Assembly: GCA_963971535.1 (NCBI GenBank) | Contig: OZ020588.1 | Span: forward strand, 126,737,870-126,801,869 | DNA from: Notolepis coatsorum | Lineage: Eukaryota; Chordata; Actinopteri; Aulopiformes; Paralepididae | Direction of reading: 5' to 3' | Length of the DNA: 64,000 bases | Shown here: in pieces, positions 1 through 10,624 of the stretch | How the letters are laid out: each line of letters begins with the position of its first letter | Position numbering within the stretch: position 1 is the first letter of the stretch | Notes under the pieces: model-generated | The model's database searches: none | Told to the model about the DNA's origin: nothing | Seen by the model: the letters and a program-made list of their open reading frames with translations, nothing else | Translations under genes and position numbers: made by a program

Positions 1-507
1 AGAATCCCATACTGATTGAAAATGCGGAACAATTTGTTGCAGGAGCCTCTTGAAACCACTACATGGGCAAATAAATAGGTTGCAAATGTTGGTAGCAAGT
101 AAATATAATATAGACAGAATGACACAAGGGAAACAAATGGCAGGAACAACACAAGATAAACCAAAGGTAAATACAATGAATGAAACAAATTAGGGCTGAA
201 ACACATTGGAGATGTCAAAACAAAAGTTAACTGGTATAGGGGTGTCGAGGGAACCCACGAGCAGAACACAGGCACAGGAGAATGAGGTAGTTTAGATTAG
301 AAGGTTTAATGAAACCAGGGAAGGACGAGGGGCAGGGGGCTGGTGATGAAGAGTAGGGAGTGGGGAAGAGACAGACGGGCAACGGGAGTAGGTGAGTTCC
401 AGGGAGGTGCAGGCTGGTGAGGTCTGTGGGTGAGTGCAGGCCGGAGGGGTGAGGTCCTGCACATGAGAGAACAGGATTAGGATGACGCAGGCTACAGAGC
501 TCACAAA

Positions 508-512
<5 letters not shown>
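1..512. other. No recognised feature
   Basis: I see no gene, no terminal repeats and no familiar repeat here. The short open frames have no recognisable domain. The stretch from about 285 to 480 is purine-rich on the plus strand. Confidence 0.5.

Positions 513-560
<48 letters not shown>
513..560. repeat. (TA)n microsatellite
   Basis: An uninterrupted alternation of T and A of about 24 units, followed by a short GA run. Confidence 0.97.
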
Positions 561-568
<8 letters not shown>

Positions 569-719
569 TGAGAGGCGAAACCAACAAGAGAAAGGCCCTG
601 GCTGTGGCTGTAACATTAAGACATGTTTGGTTACAGAGGGGACATGTCTCAAAGATAGAAACTGTAGAGAAAGAAGGGGGGCAGAGAGAAGAGAAAATGA
701 AAAGCGAGACAAGATAAAG

Positions 720-824
720 AGTGAGTGAGTGAGTGAGTGAGTGAGTGAGTGAGTGAGTGAGTGAGTGAGTGAGTGAGTGAGTGAGTGAGTGAGTGAGTGA
801 GTGAGTGAGTGAGTGAGTGAGTGA
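720..824. repeat. (GAGT)n microsatellite
   Basis: About 26 perfect copies of the tetramer GAGT. The open frames crossing it encode only a periodic Thr-His-Ser-Leu tract and are not genes. Confidence 0.97.
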
Positions 825-1184
825 TGTGAATGAGTGAGACACTGGGGGCATTGGGAGGAGTGGAGGGGGAGGATAGGACTCATGGTACTGATATTGACCA
901 AAAATTATAGAAATGCCATCGGTATTGTGTTTAAATTGGATCTTACCATGGTATTAATTAAGTACAAGAGTGTTACTATGGCAATAGCCTGCATGATCTT
1001 TATGGCAGTACCATAGAACATTATTTACACAATTGACACCATGATAAAACTGAATTACAATCAAATCCGCTATACTTTTCTTGTAAGAGAGAGAGAGACA
1101 TGCTGGGGAATAAATTCATATAGAAGCGAGTGGGTGGATTTATCGTGACGAAGATATCAGACAGAAAAGAGAGGTATACACAAG

Positions 1185-1290
<106 letters not shown>

Positions 1291-1300
1291 GCACAGAAAC

Positions 1301-1500
1301 NNNNNNNNNNNNNNNNNNNNNNNNNNNNNNNNNNNNNNNNNNNNNNNNNNNNNNNNNNNNNNNNNNNNNNNNNNNNNNNNNNNNNNNNNNNNNNNNNNNN
1401 NNNNNNNNNNNNNNNNNNNNNNNNNNNNNNNNNNNNNNNNNNNNNNNNNNNNNNNNNNNNNNNNNNNNNNNNNNNNNNNNNNNNNNNNNNNNNNNNNNNN
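1301..1500. other. Assembly gap (200 N)
   Basis: Exactly 200 N bases lie between two GA microsatellite blocks. The gap size is probably a placeholder and the missing sequence is most likely more GA repeat. Confidence 0.99.
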
Positions 1501-1529
1501 AGAGAGAGAGAGGAGAGAGAGAGAGAGAG

Positions 1530-1606
<77 letters not shown>
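1501..1606. repeat. (GA)n microsatellite, right of the gap
   Basis: A GA run with GAGG and GAAA interruptions, continuing the block on the other side of the gap. Confidence 0.95.
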
Positions 1607-1608
<2 letters not shown>

Positions 1609-1795
1609 ACAGAAAGTGGGTGATTCAGAATTAGAGGAAAGAGAGAAACATGGGCAGAGAAAGAGAGAAACATGGGCAGAGAAAGAGAGCATGTGACATT
1701 TTGTGTAAAAAATTTTAAGGTTAGATTTTAAAGCATTTTAAAAGAGTGTGTGCACAATTCAGACTGACTTGGATGTACAGTATATGGACAGGAAG

Positions 1796-2166
1796 AGGTG
1801 CAGGGCGGGAGGAAGGTAGGGAGAGAGAATGGGGTGCAGCGGGGGGAAGAGGTGCCATCACCCAGCTCTGCTCCTGATTAACTATTTACAGCCTCAGATT
1901 ATAGACAGTCTGAATTATTAACACTGCACTCACTGCAGACACACAGAGGGGGGGATGAGGGGTGAGAGAGGGGATGATGAGAGAGGGAAGGAGAGGGAGA
2001 AAGAGAGTGGGAGAAAATCGGGGAGGGTGGGAGAGAGAGGGAGAAAGAGAGGGGGAGGGAGGGATAGAAGGAGAAAGGGAGAGAGATAAAGATGGAGAGT
2101 GGGAGGGGTGAGAGAGGGAGAAAGAAAGAGGGAGGGGGAAGAGAGAAGGAGAAAGAGAGAGAGAGT
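1796..2166. repeat. Imperfect purine-rich (GA/GGGA) tract
   Basis: About 370 bases that are nearly all G and A on the plus strand, broken by a short mixed segment near 1860-1940. It could adopt triplex-type structure. The Ser/Leu/Pro-rich minus-strand frames are composition artefacts. Confidence 0.8.
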
Positions 2167-2735
2167 ACTAAGAAGGTTATGAGAGATTGAAAGAAGCAAG
2201 ACAGGCTCAGTGCTTGGAAGAGAGAGATAATTATGCAAGATGTATGAGGGAGCGAGAGGAGAATAGATGGATTGAATTGATTGACAGATTGATTGGTGTC
2301 CAACCCTCAATGGGGGACAGAACGTTAGCATCTGGAAGGCAGTTCTTTGACTTTACACATTGATGAAGGCCAGATGGCTGAAAAGGTTTAGTCACAGATT
2401 AAATCCAGTGAATGATATATTTCTGAGATGCATCTCTTCATAAAATGTTGACGTCTTCTGTGCTCCTCATGAGAGATCAGCTGCTAGTGAGCGTCTTGGT
2501 AGCTACTAGCTAACCAATGCTTCAAACGGGGCTTGAGTGTCATGGGGGCGCTCTCAATGGGGGAGATGAGAGAAAGAGAGCGCACAAGCCTGTGCACAAG
2601 AGAGGGATAAAAAGGGAAAGTGACACAGCAAGAGAGAGAGAGAAATTATATGTGAGAGAGATTCACATGGGGGTGAAAGAAGACAAGTCATATTTCATGA
2701 GGGACTGGAGTAGACTCAGAGAACCAACTTCACTG
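2167..2735. other. No recognised feature
   Basis: Apart from a short GA run near 2632-2642 I see no repeat terminus or protein domain here. Confidence 0.4.
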
Positions 2736-2824
2736 CCTGGCTGGCTGTCTGACTGGCTGGTTGGCTGTCTGACTGGATGGCTAGCTGTCTGTCTCGCTAG
2801 CTGTCTGTCTCGCTAGCTGTCTGG
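2736..2824. repeat. CTGGCTGTCTGA-type minisatellite
   Basis: Degenerate tandem units built from CTGGCTG and CTGTCTGTCTCG motifs, about 90 bases in all. Confidence 0.8.
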
Positions 2825-3355
2825 CTGCGTGTTGAGAGAGAGAACTGAATACAAACTGGGATATATGAAGGAGTGTGGAGGTTGGTTGCAGATTGGGACA
2901 GGTGGTGCTGGGGAACTGGAGTGCTGATTGCAACCAGGTGGTGCTGGGGACTGGAACCAGAGGATGCATCTGGGAAAAATAGACATGTAGACAGGGGAAG
3001 ACAAAAACAAGAGAGAACTAGGGTGACCAAATCTATGATCCAAATGCAGGACAGCGTGTCGATTTTGCGGGACATTTGTTGAAATTGTGCACAGTAATGA
3101 ATATGTATACAATAATCATGTTTACATAATGTATTCATTTTGATCAAAATATAAGAATGTAATGTATTAAAAACACAATAGTGTTGTGTATTAATTGCTT
3201 ATTATACTCATAATCACTGTATAGAAGAATACCACAATCCAACATGCTGTTAAATTACCTACCGACTCCTAGAGGTTATATGGCTATATAGAGTTAAGAT
3301 ACATGAACCCTGTGATCTCTCTTGTAATGTGATACTGAAGTGCATACATGTATTC

Positions 3356-3480
3356 AGGGCTTGACATTAACTTTTTGGCTCACTAGCCACTGTGGCTAGT
3401 GGTTTTCCCAAGTCACTAGTCACTCAGCATTTTCACCAGCCAAAAATCCCCGCACTCGCGCCCCCACCCAAAAAGTAATA
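3356..3480 (+). mobile_element. Possible end of a second hAT-like repeat
   Basis: The sequence CAGGGCTTGACATTAACTTT at 3356 has the form of a hAT terminus and is followed by an imperfect short hairpin around CTAGCCACTGTGGCTAGTGG. I could not find a matching opposite end, so this is either a fragment or part of the surrounding element. Confidence 0.35.
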
Positions 3481-3549
3481 AATATAGGTCATTGGACAAT
3501 GTAACTGCAAGCATTTGTTTGGACATATGATTTTATTTGAACAGAAACA

Positions 3550-3658
3550 TCTAAAATAACATCTAATCCAAAATGTCAGTAGTGTGGTGTGTGCTAAAAT
3601 AACATCTAATCCAAAGTGTCAGTAGTGTGGTGTGTGATAAAATAACATCTAATCCAAT
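3550..3658. repeat. Short tandem duplication, about 50-bp unit
   Basis: The segment starting AAAATAACATCTAATCCAAA and ending TGGTGTGTG occurs twice, then its first half a third time. The copies differ at only a few positions. Confidence 0.85.
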
Positions 3659-3780
3659 AACATCTGTCCCCACCTGAACATCCCACCCACCCAGACAAGT
3701 ACAAACTTAATTAATTAAATTGTAGAGAACTGTGATATAAAGTGTTACCAATATTTGCTTCGATGTCTAGTCCTCTATTC

Positions 3781-3925
<145 letters not shown>

Positions 3926-4066
3926 GGGCAGCTGTCCATGGTGCTGAGTATTTGCGACTGGGCTGTGTTAGTCTGGAGCCTGTATGCTTCTTAATGTTAA
4001 ATGAATGTGGCTAGCTAACAAACACCGTAATATTAGTTTAATAATACATGTTAGTTTGTCTAATAC

Positions 4067-4318
4067 TTACTCGCACATCCACAAATAGTCGGTGAAGGGT
4101 CTTCCTTTCTTCCCGATTGTGTGAACGTTGCGGAACAGCAGCTTCAACTTGTCCATCTGAGCTGATTTCATTGAGACCAGGGATCTGACCGCAACACTCT
4201 CCTCTAACAGACCAGTCTTCGCCCGCATGGTACCTAGAGTATGTATGTGGCTGTTTGATATTTCATGATCCTTTACCGTTTCTAATTTTAAATTGGTTGT
4301 GCCAATAACAAACGACAA
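4067..4318 (-). pseudogene. hAT transposase N-terminal fragment
   Basis: The 83-residue minus-strand frame resembles the region after the N-terminal zinc finger of ZNF862-like hAT transposases. It has a KDHEISNSHI stretch (zinc-finger tail), a short helix, and a GKKGRPFTDYLWMC block that is typical just before the transposase core. No catalytic DDE region follows. It lies within the 3019-4779 element, which supports its origin. The family call is from memory of the motif, not from a search. Confidence 0.6.
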
Positions 4319-4382
4319 GCTTTTGGACTTGTCAGTGCCAGACGCATGGTATGGGGTAGACCTTGCATACAGTCACGTCATC

Positions 4383-4424
4383 CCCCAATAACCAATAACC
4401 AATAACCAATAGCCAATAACAGCT
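4383..4424. repeat. Short CCAATAA tandem repeat
   Basis: About five near-identical 7-8 bp units of the form AACCAAT, inside the hAT element. Confidence 0.7.
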
Positions 4425-4908
4425 TGCATATATACCGTAGACAGTACCTGGCGCGATCTGTTTATTGCAGCGCAACTTGAGTGACCGGAAATAAACAGCT
4501 TGCGCCAGGTATATATAATGCGCTTGTGCTGGTTAGACTATAGGCTATGTTACATAACGTTACGTATGTAGTACTTGCGGTGCGTGCATTAGTGCATGTT
4601 TTGGGGATTAATGAGAGGACAAAAACAATAATAATTAATAATAATAATAATTAAAAAAAATTATAATAATTGCGGGACACTTATTAAAATGCGGGACAAT
4701 ATTCTTCTCTTGCGGCATGCGGGACAGAGAGCTGAAATGCGGGACTGTCCCGCACAAATCGGGACGTTTGGTCACCCTAGACAGAACCAACACAATACAT
4801 GCCTACATACATAACACCCCTAACATAAACCCCATACATAAATACCAGCATCCGTAACACAGTGTGTAATTAAAGTGTGTACGCCCTTCCCACACAAAGG
4901 TTGTGATT

Positions 4909-5630
4909 TGTAACGATCCCATACTCAGCCCTCTGTTGGGCTGTGATGGGAGAAGAAACATTGGAGTCCTACCTCCCTCCAGTCTCATGGCACCCTCTAG
5001 TGGGTACCATCAGATGGTCTATAAGATTGTGCAGGCGGCCAACTTGCCGGTACTGATAAATGTAAATAATGTTATTAATTGTTTGTTTAATATGATTTCA
5101 TTATGTGTGTTGTCGTTGTTGACGTTCCCTTCCCTGGTGTGATGTTTCCCCTGTCTGGTTGTATTCTTTGCTTATGTGTTTAGTCGGTTTATATTGTGTG
5201 TTAGACTGGCCTGGCCAGGTGTTGCCAACCTTAATTAGTGGGTGTATATATGTGCGTGTCTCCCTCTCCTCGTCGTGGCGTCATTTCCTCCAGTTACCTC
5301 CGTGTTCCCCTGCCCGTTGTGTCTCCTGTCATCTCCCTTGCCTTGCTGTTTTTGTATTGAGTAAGTAAGTAAGTTTAGTATTCCATTTTGTGCATCTTTG
5401 TTTTCTCGTGTTCTCAGTTCGTTTTGTATATAGTGCCAGCGCTGCTGTGCCTTATGTTTAGTTTGTTCCTGAACTATATTTCATGGCTCTAGTGATTCTC
5501 TAATAAATGGATCATAGTATCTAAGAAGAGCAAACTGTCGTCTCCGTTTCCTCCATTCACCAGTCATTCTGCAGTTTCGGTGCTCTCCGGTCTTTCCGCA
5601 TATTGGGTTCTATCCCCCAGCCTCGTAACA
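4909..5630 (+). mobile_element. Solo LTR (722 bp) with 6-bp target duplication
   Basis: The segment starts TGTAACGATCC and ends CTCGTAACA, the TG...CA form of LTRs. The flanks GTGATT at 4903-4908 and 5631-5636 are identical. An AATAAA signal occurs near 5502 in the right part. No gag or pol lies beside it, so it is most simply a solo LTR left by recombination between two LTRs. The superfamily is not clear; a 5-bp duplication with a one-base shift cannot be excluded. Confidence 0.72.
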
Positions 5631-5744
5631 GTGATTTAAATAAACATTTGCTTAACGGTTATGGTTCAGATATTTAGTGGATTATGACATTGATTCAGAT
5701 GTTTATTGCCACTATGGCTTCTTATCAATTGTATTAGTAGGGTG

Positions 5745-6484
5745 CAGTGCATGTGAGCGGATCGGAGCGTGAGCGGCGCGGGGCGCGGAGCGGCCGGTTT
5801 TGACGTGAGCGAGGAGTGGGTTTTAAAATGAGTCGGCGCGACGTCCGGAGCGAGAGTTCTCCTCCGCTCCAATCCACTCCAGGCCGCTCACAGTGGTTTA
5901 ACACTGATGTAATATATACATGCAGTACAATGCCAAAGCAACAGATGGCGATGTACAAACATGAAGGCCATTTTCAACCAATGAGAAGGGTGAACCTGTG
6001 ATAGGCTGTTCGTTCAGGCTTTGTCACTGTAGAGACGCCCACACTCACTCCAGTTAGAAAAAGTATATCGACGCCATTGTTGTTGACGTTAGCTTACATG
6101 CTAACGTTAATGGCAGCGACCATAGCATTGTGGCTCGGCTAGCCTATCATCGCTTAATAGAGATAGTGAATGGATAAACAACGTTATTTAACATTGCAGA
6201 ATGGCTACAATTACAATGCGGCTCAATACAAACAATTGTTAAGGGGCCCAGGGGGTGTAGACTGTTGTAGTTTGAGCTCATTTACACCATGCTCCAAAAA
6301 AAGAAGAAAAAAAACTGCCGAGCGATCTGGCGCGGGGAGCGGGGAGCGCTCGATTCAAGGTGAGCGGGGAGCGAGCGGAGAGCGACTTGGGGGCGGGGTC
6401 AACATGAGTGATTAGCGGAGCGGACCAACATTTAAAGAGCGAAGGGCGGATTTCTCGGCCGCGCCGATCCGCTCACGTGGTCTG
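5745..6484. mobile_element. Non-autonomous hAT-type element (740 bp)
   Basis: The inverted ends are CAGTGCATGTGAGCGGATCGG and, from the right, CAGACCACGTGAGCGGATCGG. A perfect 8-bp target duplication GTAGGGTG lies at 5737-5744 and 6485-6492. Just inside both ends are GC-rich arrays of GAGCG-like motifs. The core (about 5890-6275) is closely similar in content and order to that of the 3-bp-TSD elements at 54-60.7 kb, including the LINE-tail segment at 6184-6275. There is no transposase ORF. Confidence 0.82.
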
Positions 6485-6492
6485 GTAGGGTG

Positions 6493-6896
6493 ATGCCGGC
6501 AAGCCTTCAAAATTATATCCTATTTAATCAACTTCTCAGATAATAGACTACTAACATTACTGTTTTCATTTGTCATTGTTAACAGGGTGGGACTTTAGGT
6601 TTGTTGATGTGCCGCACAATTTCTAGTTGAATGGGATTCATAAAGAGTATTTGCATATATGTAGGTGTACGCATGGTTTTATAAATCTTAGTATTTCTTT
6701 TCAGAGAGAAGCAACAGCTGTGATTGGAGGATCAAGAAATGAGGGCAGAGCTTGAGGGACCACAGTATGCAGAAACAGGGAAACAAGACCAGTAGTCTTA
6801 CAACAGAATACGTGGCCAGTGTGGTGGCATCTGGGCCACATCCTAACTATCCCCAAGGGAGTTTAGCTCAAAACCCCACCCCATAGCATAACTGCT
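6493..6896. other. No recognised feature
   Basis: This is a short spacer between a hAT-type element and a LINE tail. I see no repeat ends or coding domain. Confidence 0.45.
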
Positions 6897-8512
6897 ATCA
6901 AGTTTCAAGTTTCAAGTTTCTTTAATAAATGTCATACAGAAGTACAGAATACTTTCATACAAAATGCTTCTTACTGTTACGCTCCAGAGACTGTGCTAGA
7001 CAAGATAGTATCAAATAACATAGTATAGCATGTAATTTAGAAGTAGAAAATGAGGTCACAGTGTTCAGTATAGACATATGTACAATGTTCGATGCAGAAT
7101 AGACGTAACTGAGTTACCATATAATATACAATACTATGCAGTGTACTAATGTACAGTACTATATAGTGCAAAGCAGAAATGGGATGAGGTACAATTTAGG
7201 TACAATTTACAGTAAGGTGTACGAGTTGTAGTGCAATCCTTCATCAATAAATATAAAGTGTGGGGAGTGGGTGCTACAGTGTGTTTGTTTAAAGTGGGTG
7301 TGTGCTATAAAGTGTGTGGAGTGGGTGCTACAGTGTGTTTATTTAAAGTGAGTGTGTGCGTGTGGATGTGTGTGCTATGTGCGTTTGGTGGTTGTTGTTG
7401 TGTAGTGTTCATTGTTCGTTTAGCAGCCTGATGGCCTGGGGATAGAAGCTTCTTCTGAGTCTTTCTGTGCTCGCCTTGAGACTCCGGTATCGCTTGCCTG
7501 ACCACAGCAGTTCAAAGAGGCAGTTGTTCGGGTGACTGGAGTCTTTAATGATTCTCTTAGCCTTGCCCTTGCAACACTTGTTGTAAATGTTCTGGAGGGT
7601 GGGGAGCCCCCCTCCAATTGTGCGTTCGGCTGAACGTGTCACTCTTTGTAGTCTGCTTCGGTCTTGTGCAGTGCTATTCCCAAACCAGGAGGTGATGTTG
7701 CCAGTCAAGATGCTCTCTATTGTACATGAGTAGAAGTTCTTAAGGATCTTCTGACTGACTTGGAACTTCCTTAGGCGCCTGAGGAAGTAGAGGCGTTGTC
7801 GTGCCTTCTTCACAACACTGTCAATGTGTGTGGTCCATGTCAAGTCCTCGGATATGTAGGCTCCGAGGTACTTAAAGCTGTTGACTCTCTCAACCGGTGC
7901 CCCGTCGATGCTGAGGGGGCTGTAGTCCTTGACCCCCGACCTCCTGAAGTCCACAATCATCTCCTTTGTTTTGCTGACGTTCAGGGAGAGGCTGTTTTCC
8001 TGGCACCATCCCGCCAGGACCTTGACCTCTTCCAGGTAGGCCCTCTCGTCGTTGGCAGAGATCAGGCCCACCACCACTGTGTCGTCAGCAAATTTGATGA
8101 TTGTATTGCTACTCCGCTGAGCCACACAGTCGTGTGTGTACAGGGAGTAGAGGAGGGGACTCAGAACACAGCCCTGGGGGGCCCCTATGTTGAGGGTGAT
8201 GGATGAGGAGGTGCAGTTGCCTGCTCTCACCACCTGGGGTCTGCCCGTCAGGAAGTCCAAGACCCACTGGCAGAGGTCATAGTTCAAGCCCAGGTCCCTG
8301 AGCTTGGCTATGAGTATGGAGGGGACTATGGTATTGAATGCCGAGCTGTAGTCGATGAATAGCATTCTCACATAGTTCCCCTGCCTCTTGTCCAGGTGTG
8401 ATGCTGCTGTGTGCAGCACATGGGCTATGGCGTCCTCCGTGGACCTGTTGGGGCGGTATGCAAATTGCAGGGGGTCCATGTTGATGGGGAGGGAGGAGCA
8501 GATGTAGCCCTT
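6897..8512 (-). mobile_element. 5'-truncated L2/CR1-type LINE
   Basis: The minus strand carries the RT domain and C-terminus of a LINE (7409-8512), then about 500 bases of 3' UTR. It ends in an (ACTTGAA)n-type tail, seen on the plus strand as repeated CAAGTTT at 6901-6921. The 5' break is near 8512, where similarity to the related copy at 56.4-58.9 kb stops. Both copies end in ACTTGA-type repeats, so they belong to one family. Confidence 0.85.
7409..8512 (-). pseudogene. LINE reverse transcriptase fragment
   Basis: The open frame from 8479 to 7409 (356 aa) begins inside the RT domain at a [13 protein letters not shown] motif. It holds [12 protein letters not shown] (RT motif with the first catalytic Asp), [15 protein letters not shown] and the FADD catalytic box. 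The C-terminal region has [14 protein letters not shown] and [10 protein letters not shown]. This pattern is typical of the L2/CR1 side of the LINE tree. The endonuclease domain and the RT N-terminus are missing, so it is a dead copy, though the frame that remains is uninterrupted. Confidence 0.88.
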
Positions 8513-9130
8513 TATCCAGTATCGTGCTGTGATTGGCTGAGATGCTCTCCACGCTGGCTTCCCTCTCTTTACTGTTCCTCAGTGTCAAGCTGTTAGGTAG
8601 AAGCTACGGTTGTGCTTAGCCAGCCTAATTGTCGCTAGTATTCTACATTTGGAAATCCGACAGAATGTTTGTTAGATAACTAGCTACTTCATAGACCTCT
8701 CACAGGTGAGGATTTCTGGCTGCTCCCAAGTCTCCAGTCTTTGCTGCAACTATTATCGCTCCTAGCTTCGTCTGTGGTTCATGCAGCTATGGTCCCGTGA
8801 AGAAAGCGGCCTAATATACAGTACATGTCTCTCTCTGATAAGGTAGGGGATTTTGAATTACTGGTAAATGGGAAAGGAAAAGACAGAAAAATGCATTTGC
8901 GCGAGGTGCGCTTGATTTCTTTCACAGGCCAGTTGAATTGCGCCTACTGTAGGCGAGGCAGTGGGCCAAAATGAATTGATAAGCAAATTCAGTCTGAGGG
9001 CCGGATGAAAATGCCAGGCAGGCTGGATTTGACACATGTGATCTAATCTAAATGAAAACAATTTAACCAAGTTCTTTGCTGTGTGGTGTCCCCTTTTCTG
9101 TTATGACTTAAAACAAGTGGTTTTAACAAA
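8513..9130. other. No recognised feature
   Basis: About 600 bases lie between the truncated LINE and the BEL element. I see no protein domain or repeat terminus. Confidence 0.45.
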
Positions 9131-9135
9131 CAGGG

Positions 9136-10531
9136 TGTAACTGAGGGGTACAATTCCCTGACTGTATTGATAAGTATGGTATCATTAAACCACTACCGCT
9201 TGATGTACTTTAACTTCTGGCCATCCAGTACACGATATCTAAGTATGATGAACACTTTCCCACATATGAAATCAGGTCCACACAAATATAACAGGCGAAG
9301 GTTTAATATAGCAAAAGGTATATACAACATTCACTTAATTACATTTATGATTTGAATGCACTTGTAAGGCAAATGAGTATTCGTAGGCAAATCAACACTG
9401 AATGTCCAATCTCTGGTTACGCAGGAAGCAAGTATACAACCTGGTTCTTTAGGGAAACTATAGCGATGGTACTTAAGGATTATAGCGGGATACTAAAGGG
9501 GTCCTGCTGGTTGTAAGTCAGTAAGGGGGGGGGGGGGGGGTTTGGAGAGCCGTCAGCTGCATCCCATCTGGCCAACGATTCCTGGGGAGAATTCAGGTAC
9601 AGAAAACAGTGCCCGCAGGATCTTGATCCACAGATGAATACACTTGGGCCCTCTTGTAGACGGTAGCTGTAGGTCCACAACGAAGGAGAAGCGAGGCGGC
9701 CTCGGTCTGGGTTGAGCGCCGTCTCACCTGGGCTCCTCTCGGGGGTAATTCCAACACTCACTGGCGTTGGCTGTTATCCGCTCCACAAATCAAAGCACCC
9801 AAAGCAAATAGATATTCCATGCCGTATAGGCTCAGCAGTCGTCCGGGTAGGTAATCCAATGTGCAGGTCCACTCGTCCTCGCCCAGAACTCCTCGGATGA
9901 AAGCACCACGCGTGGTCTGCCCAGCCTGGTTAAGACTCTAGATAACGCGAGGAAACGATGGGGGTGCTGCTCACTTTAGAACTTTAACCGAACGATGCAC
10001 CATACATAATAGACTATTATTACTTAATAGAAATACGTCCCACTCGACGGTACAGTGCCAAACTATGACAATTCAGCTATGAATTTACACGAGGTCTCAA
10101 TGCCTATTCTGGGGCCAAATAGGCCATACTGCACCACACGTAAGTCGTGGGTGAGGCTTCACGTCTGTTACTAGGTTGGAGGGTAAAGGACTAATGGACT
10201 AAAAAAAAATTCTACTTTACTTGCGCCCTATTTATATGCACGGTGAACAAATAGTACCATTCGTATTTCGGTAGCCGTATTCCTACGCGGAACCGGGGCT
10301 AGTTGGGACATGTTCGTCGGCACTATTGAACTTGACTCAAGGGGCCTGTCTGCTGGCGCCAGGTTCTTGTCCAATGAGAGAATGAACTATTATGGGCTGT
10401 AGTAGACTAAAGGGATATTCAGTGTATATGTACAAAGAATATACAAGGGATATCAAACGATATACAAATACTATTAAATATATATCCATAAATAAATATA
10501 TATATTCGGTTTAATCTGATCCTTCACAACA
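9136..10531 (-). repeat. BEL 3' LTR
   Basis: In element orientation it starts TGTTGTGAAGG and ends CAGTTACA. It is 1,396 bases, two longer than the other LTR because of a longer G run at 9527-9540. Relative to the 5' LTR I see one C/T change near 9970, two changes near 10142 and one A/G change near 10210. Confidence 0.95.
9527..9540. repeat. Poly-G run in the BEL LTR
   Basis: A run of about 14 G bases. The same run in the 5' LTR (16779-16792) is shorter, which accounts for the LTR length difference. Confidence 0.9.
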
Positions 10532-10541
10532 GCCGTCCCCT
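10532..10541 (-). promoter_or_regulatory. Candidate polypurine tract of the BEL element
   Basis: On the minus strand the 3' LTR is preceded directly by AGGGGACGGC. Position fits plus-strand priming, but the tract is short and has two C bases, so the call is tentative. Confidence 0.35.
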
Positions 10542-10624
10542 AATTAGTCCCATCTAATTAGCTAAGCAGAGACAGATTAACCGCACTGTCTACCACTCAA
10601 GGTCCGCTGTAAGGGTCAGTCAAC

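Noticed and set aside
501-901. Open frames rich in THSL repeats on the minus strand
   Set aside because: They are translations of the GAGT and TA microsatellites.
4903-5368. Two short plus-strand frames in the solo LTR
   Set aside because: They lie wholly inside the LTR, have no domain and no codon-like pattern.
9167-9900. Short frames repeated at 9167-9900 and 16421-17152
   Set aside because: They are identical because both lie in the BEL LTRs; they do not represent a duplicated gene.
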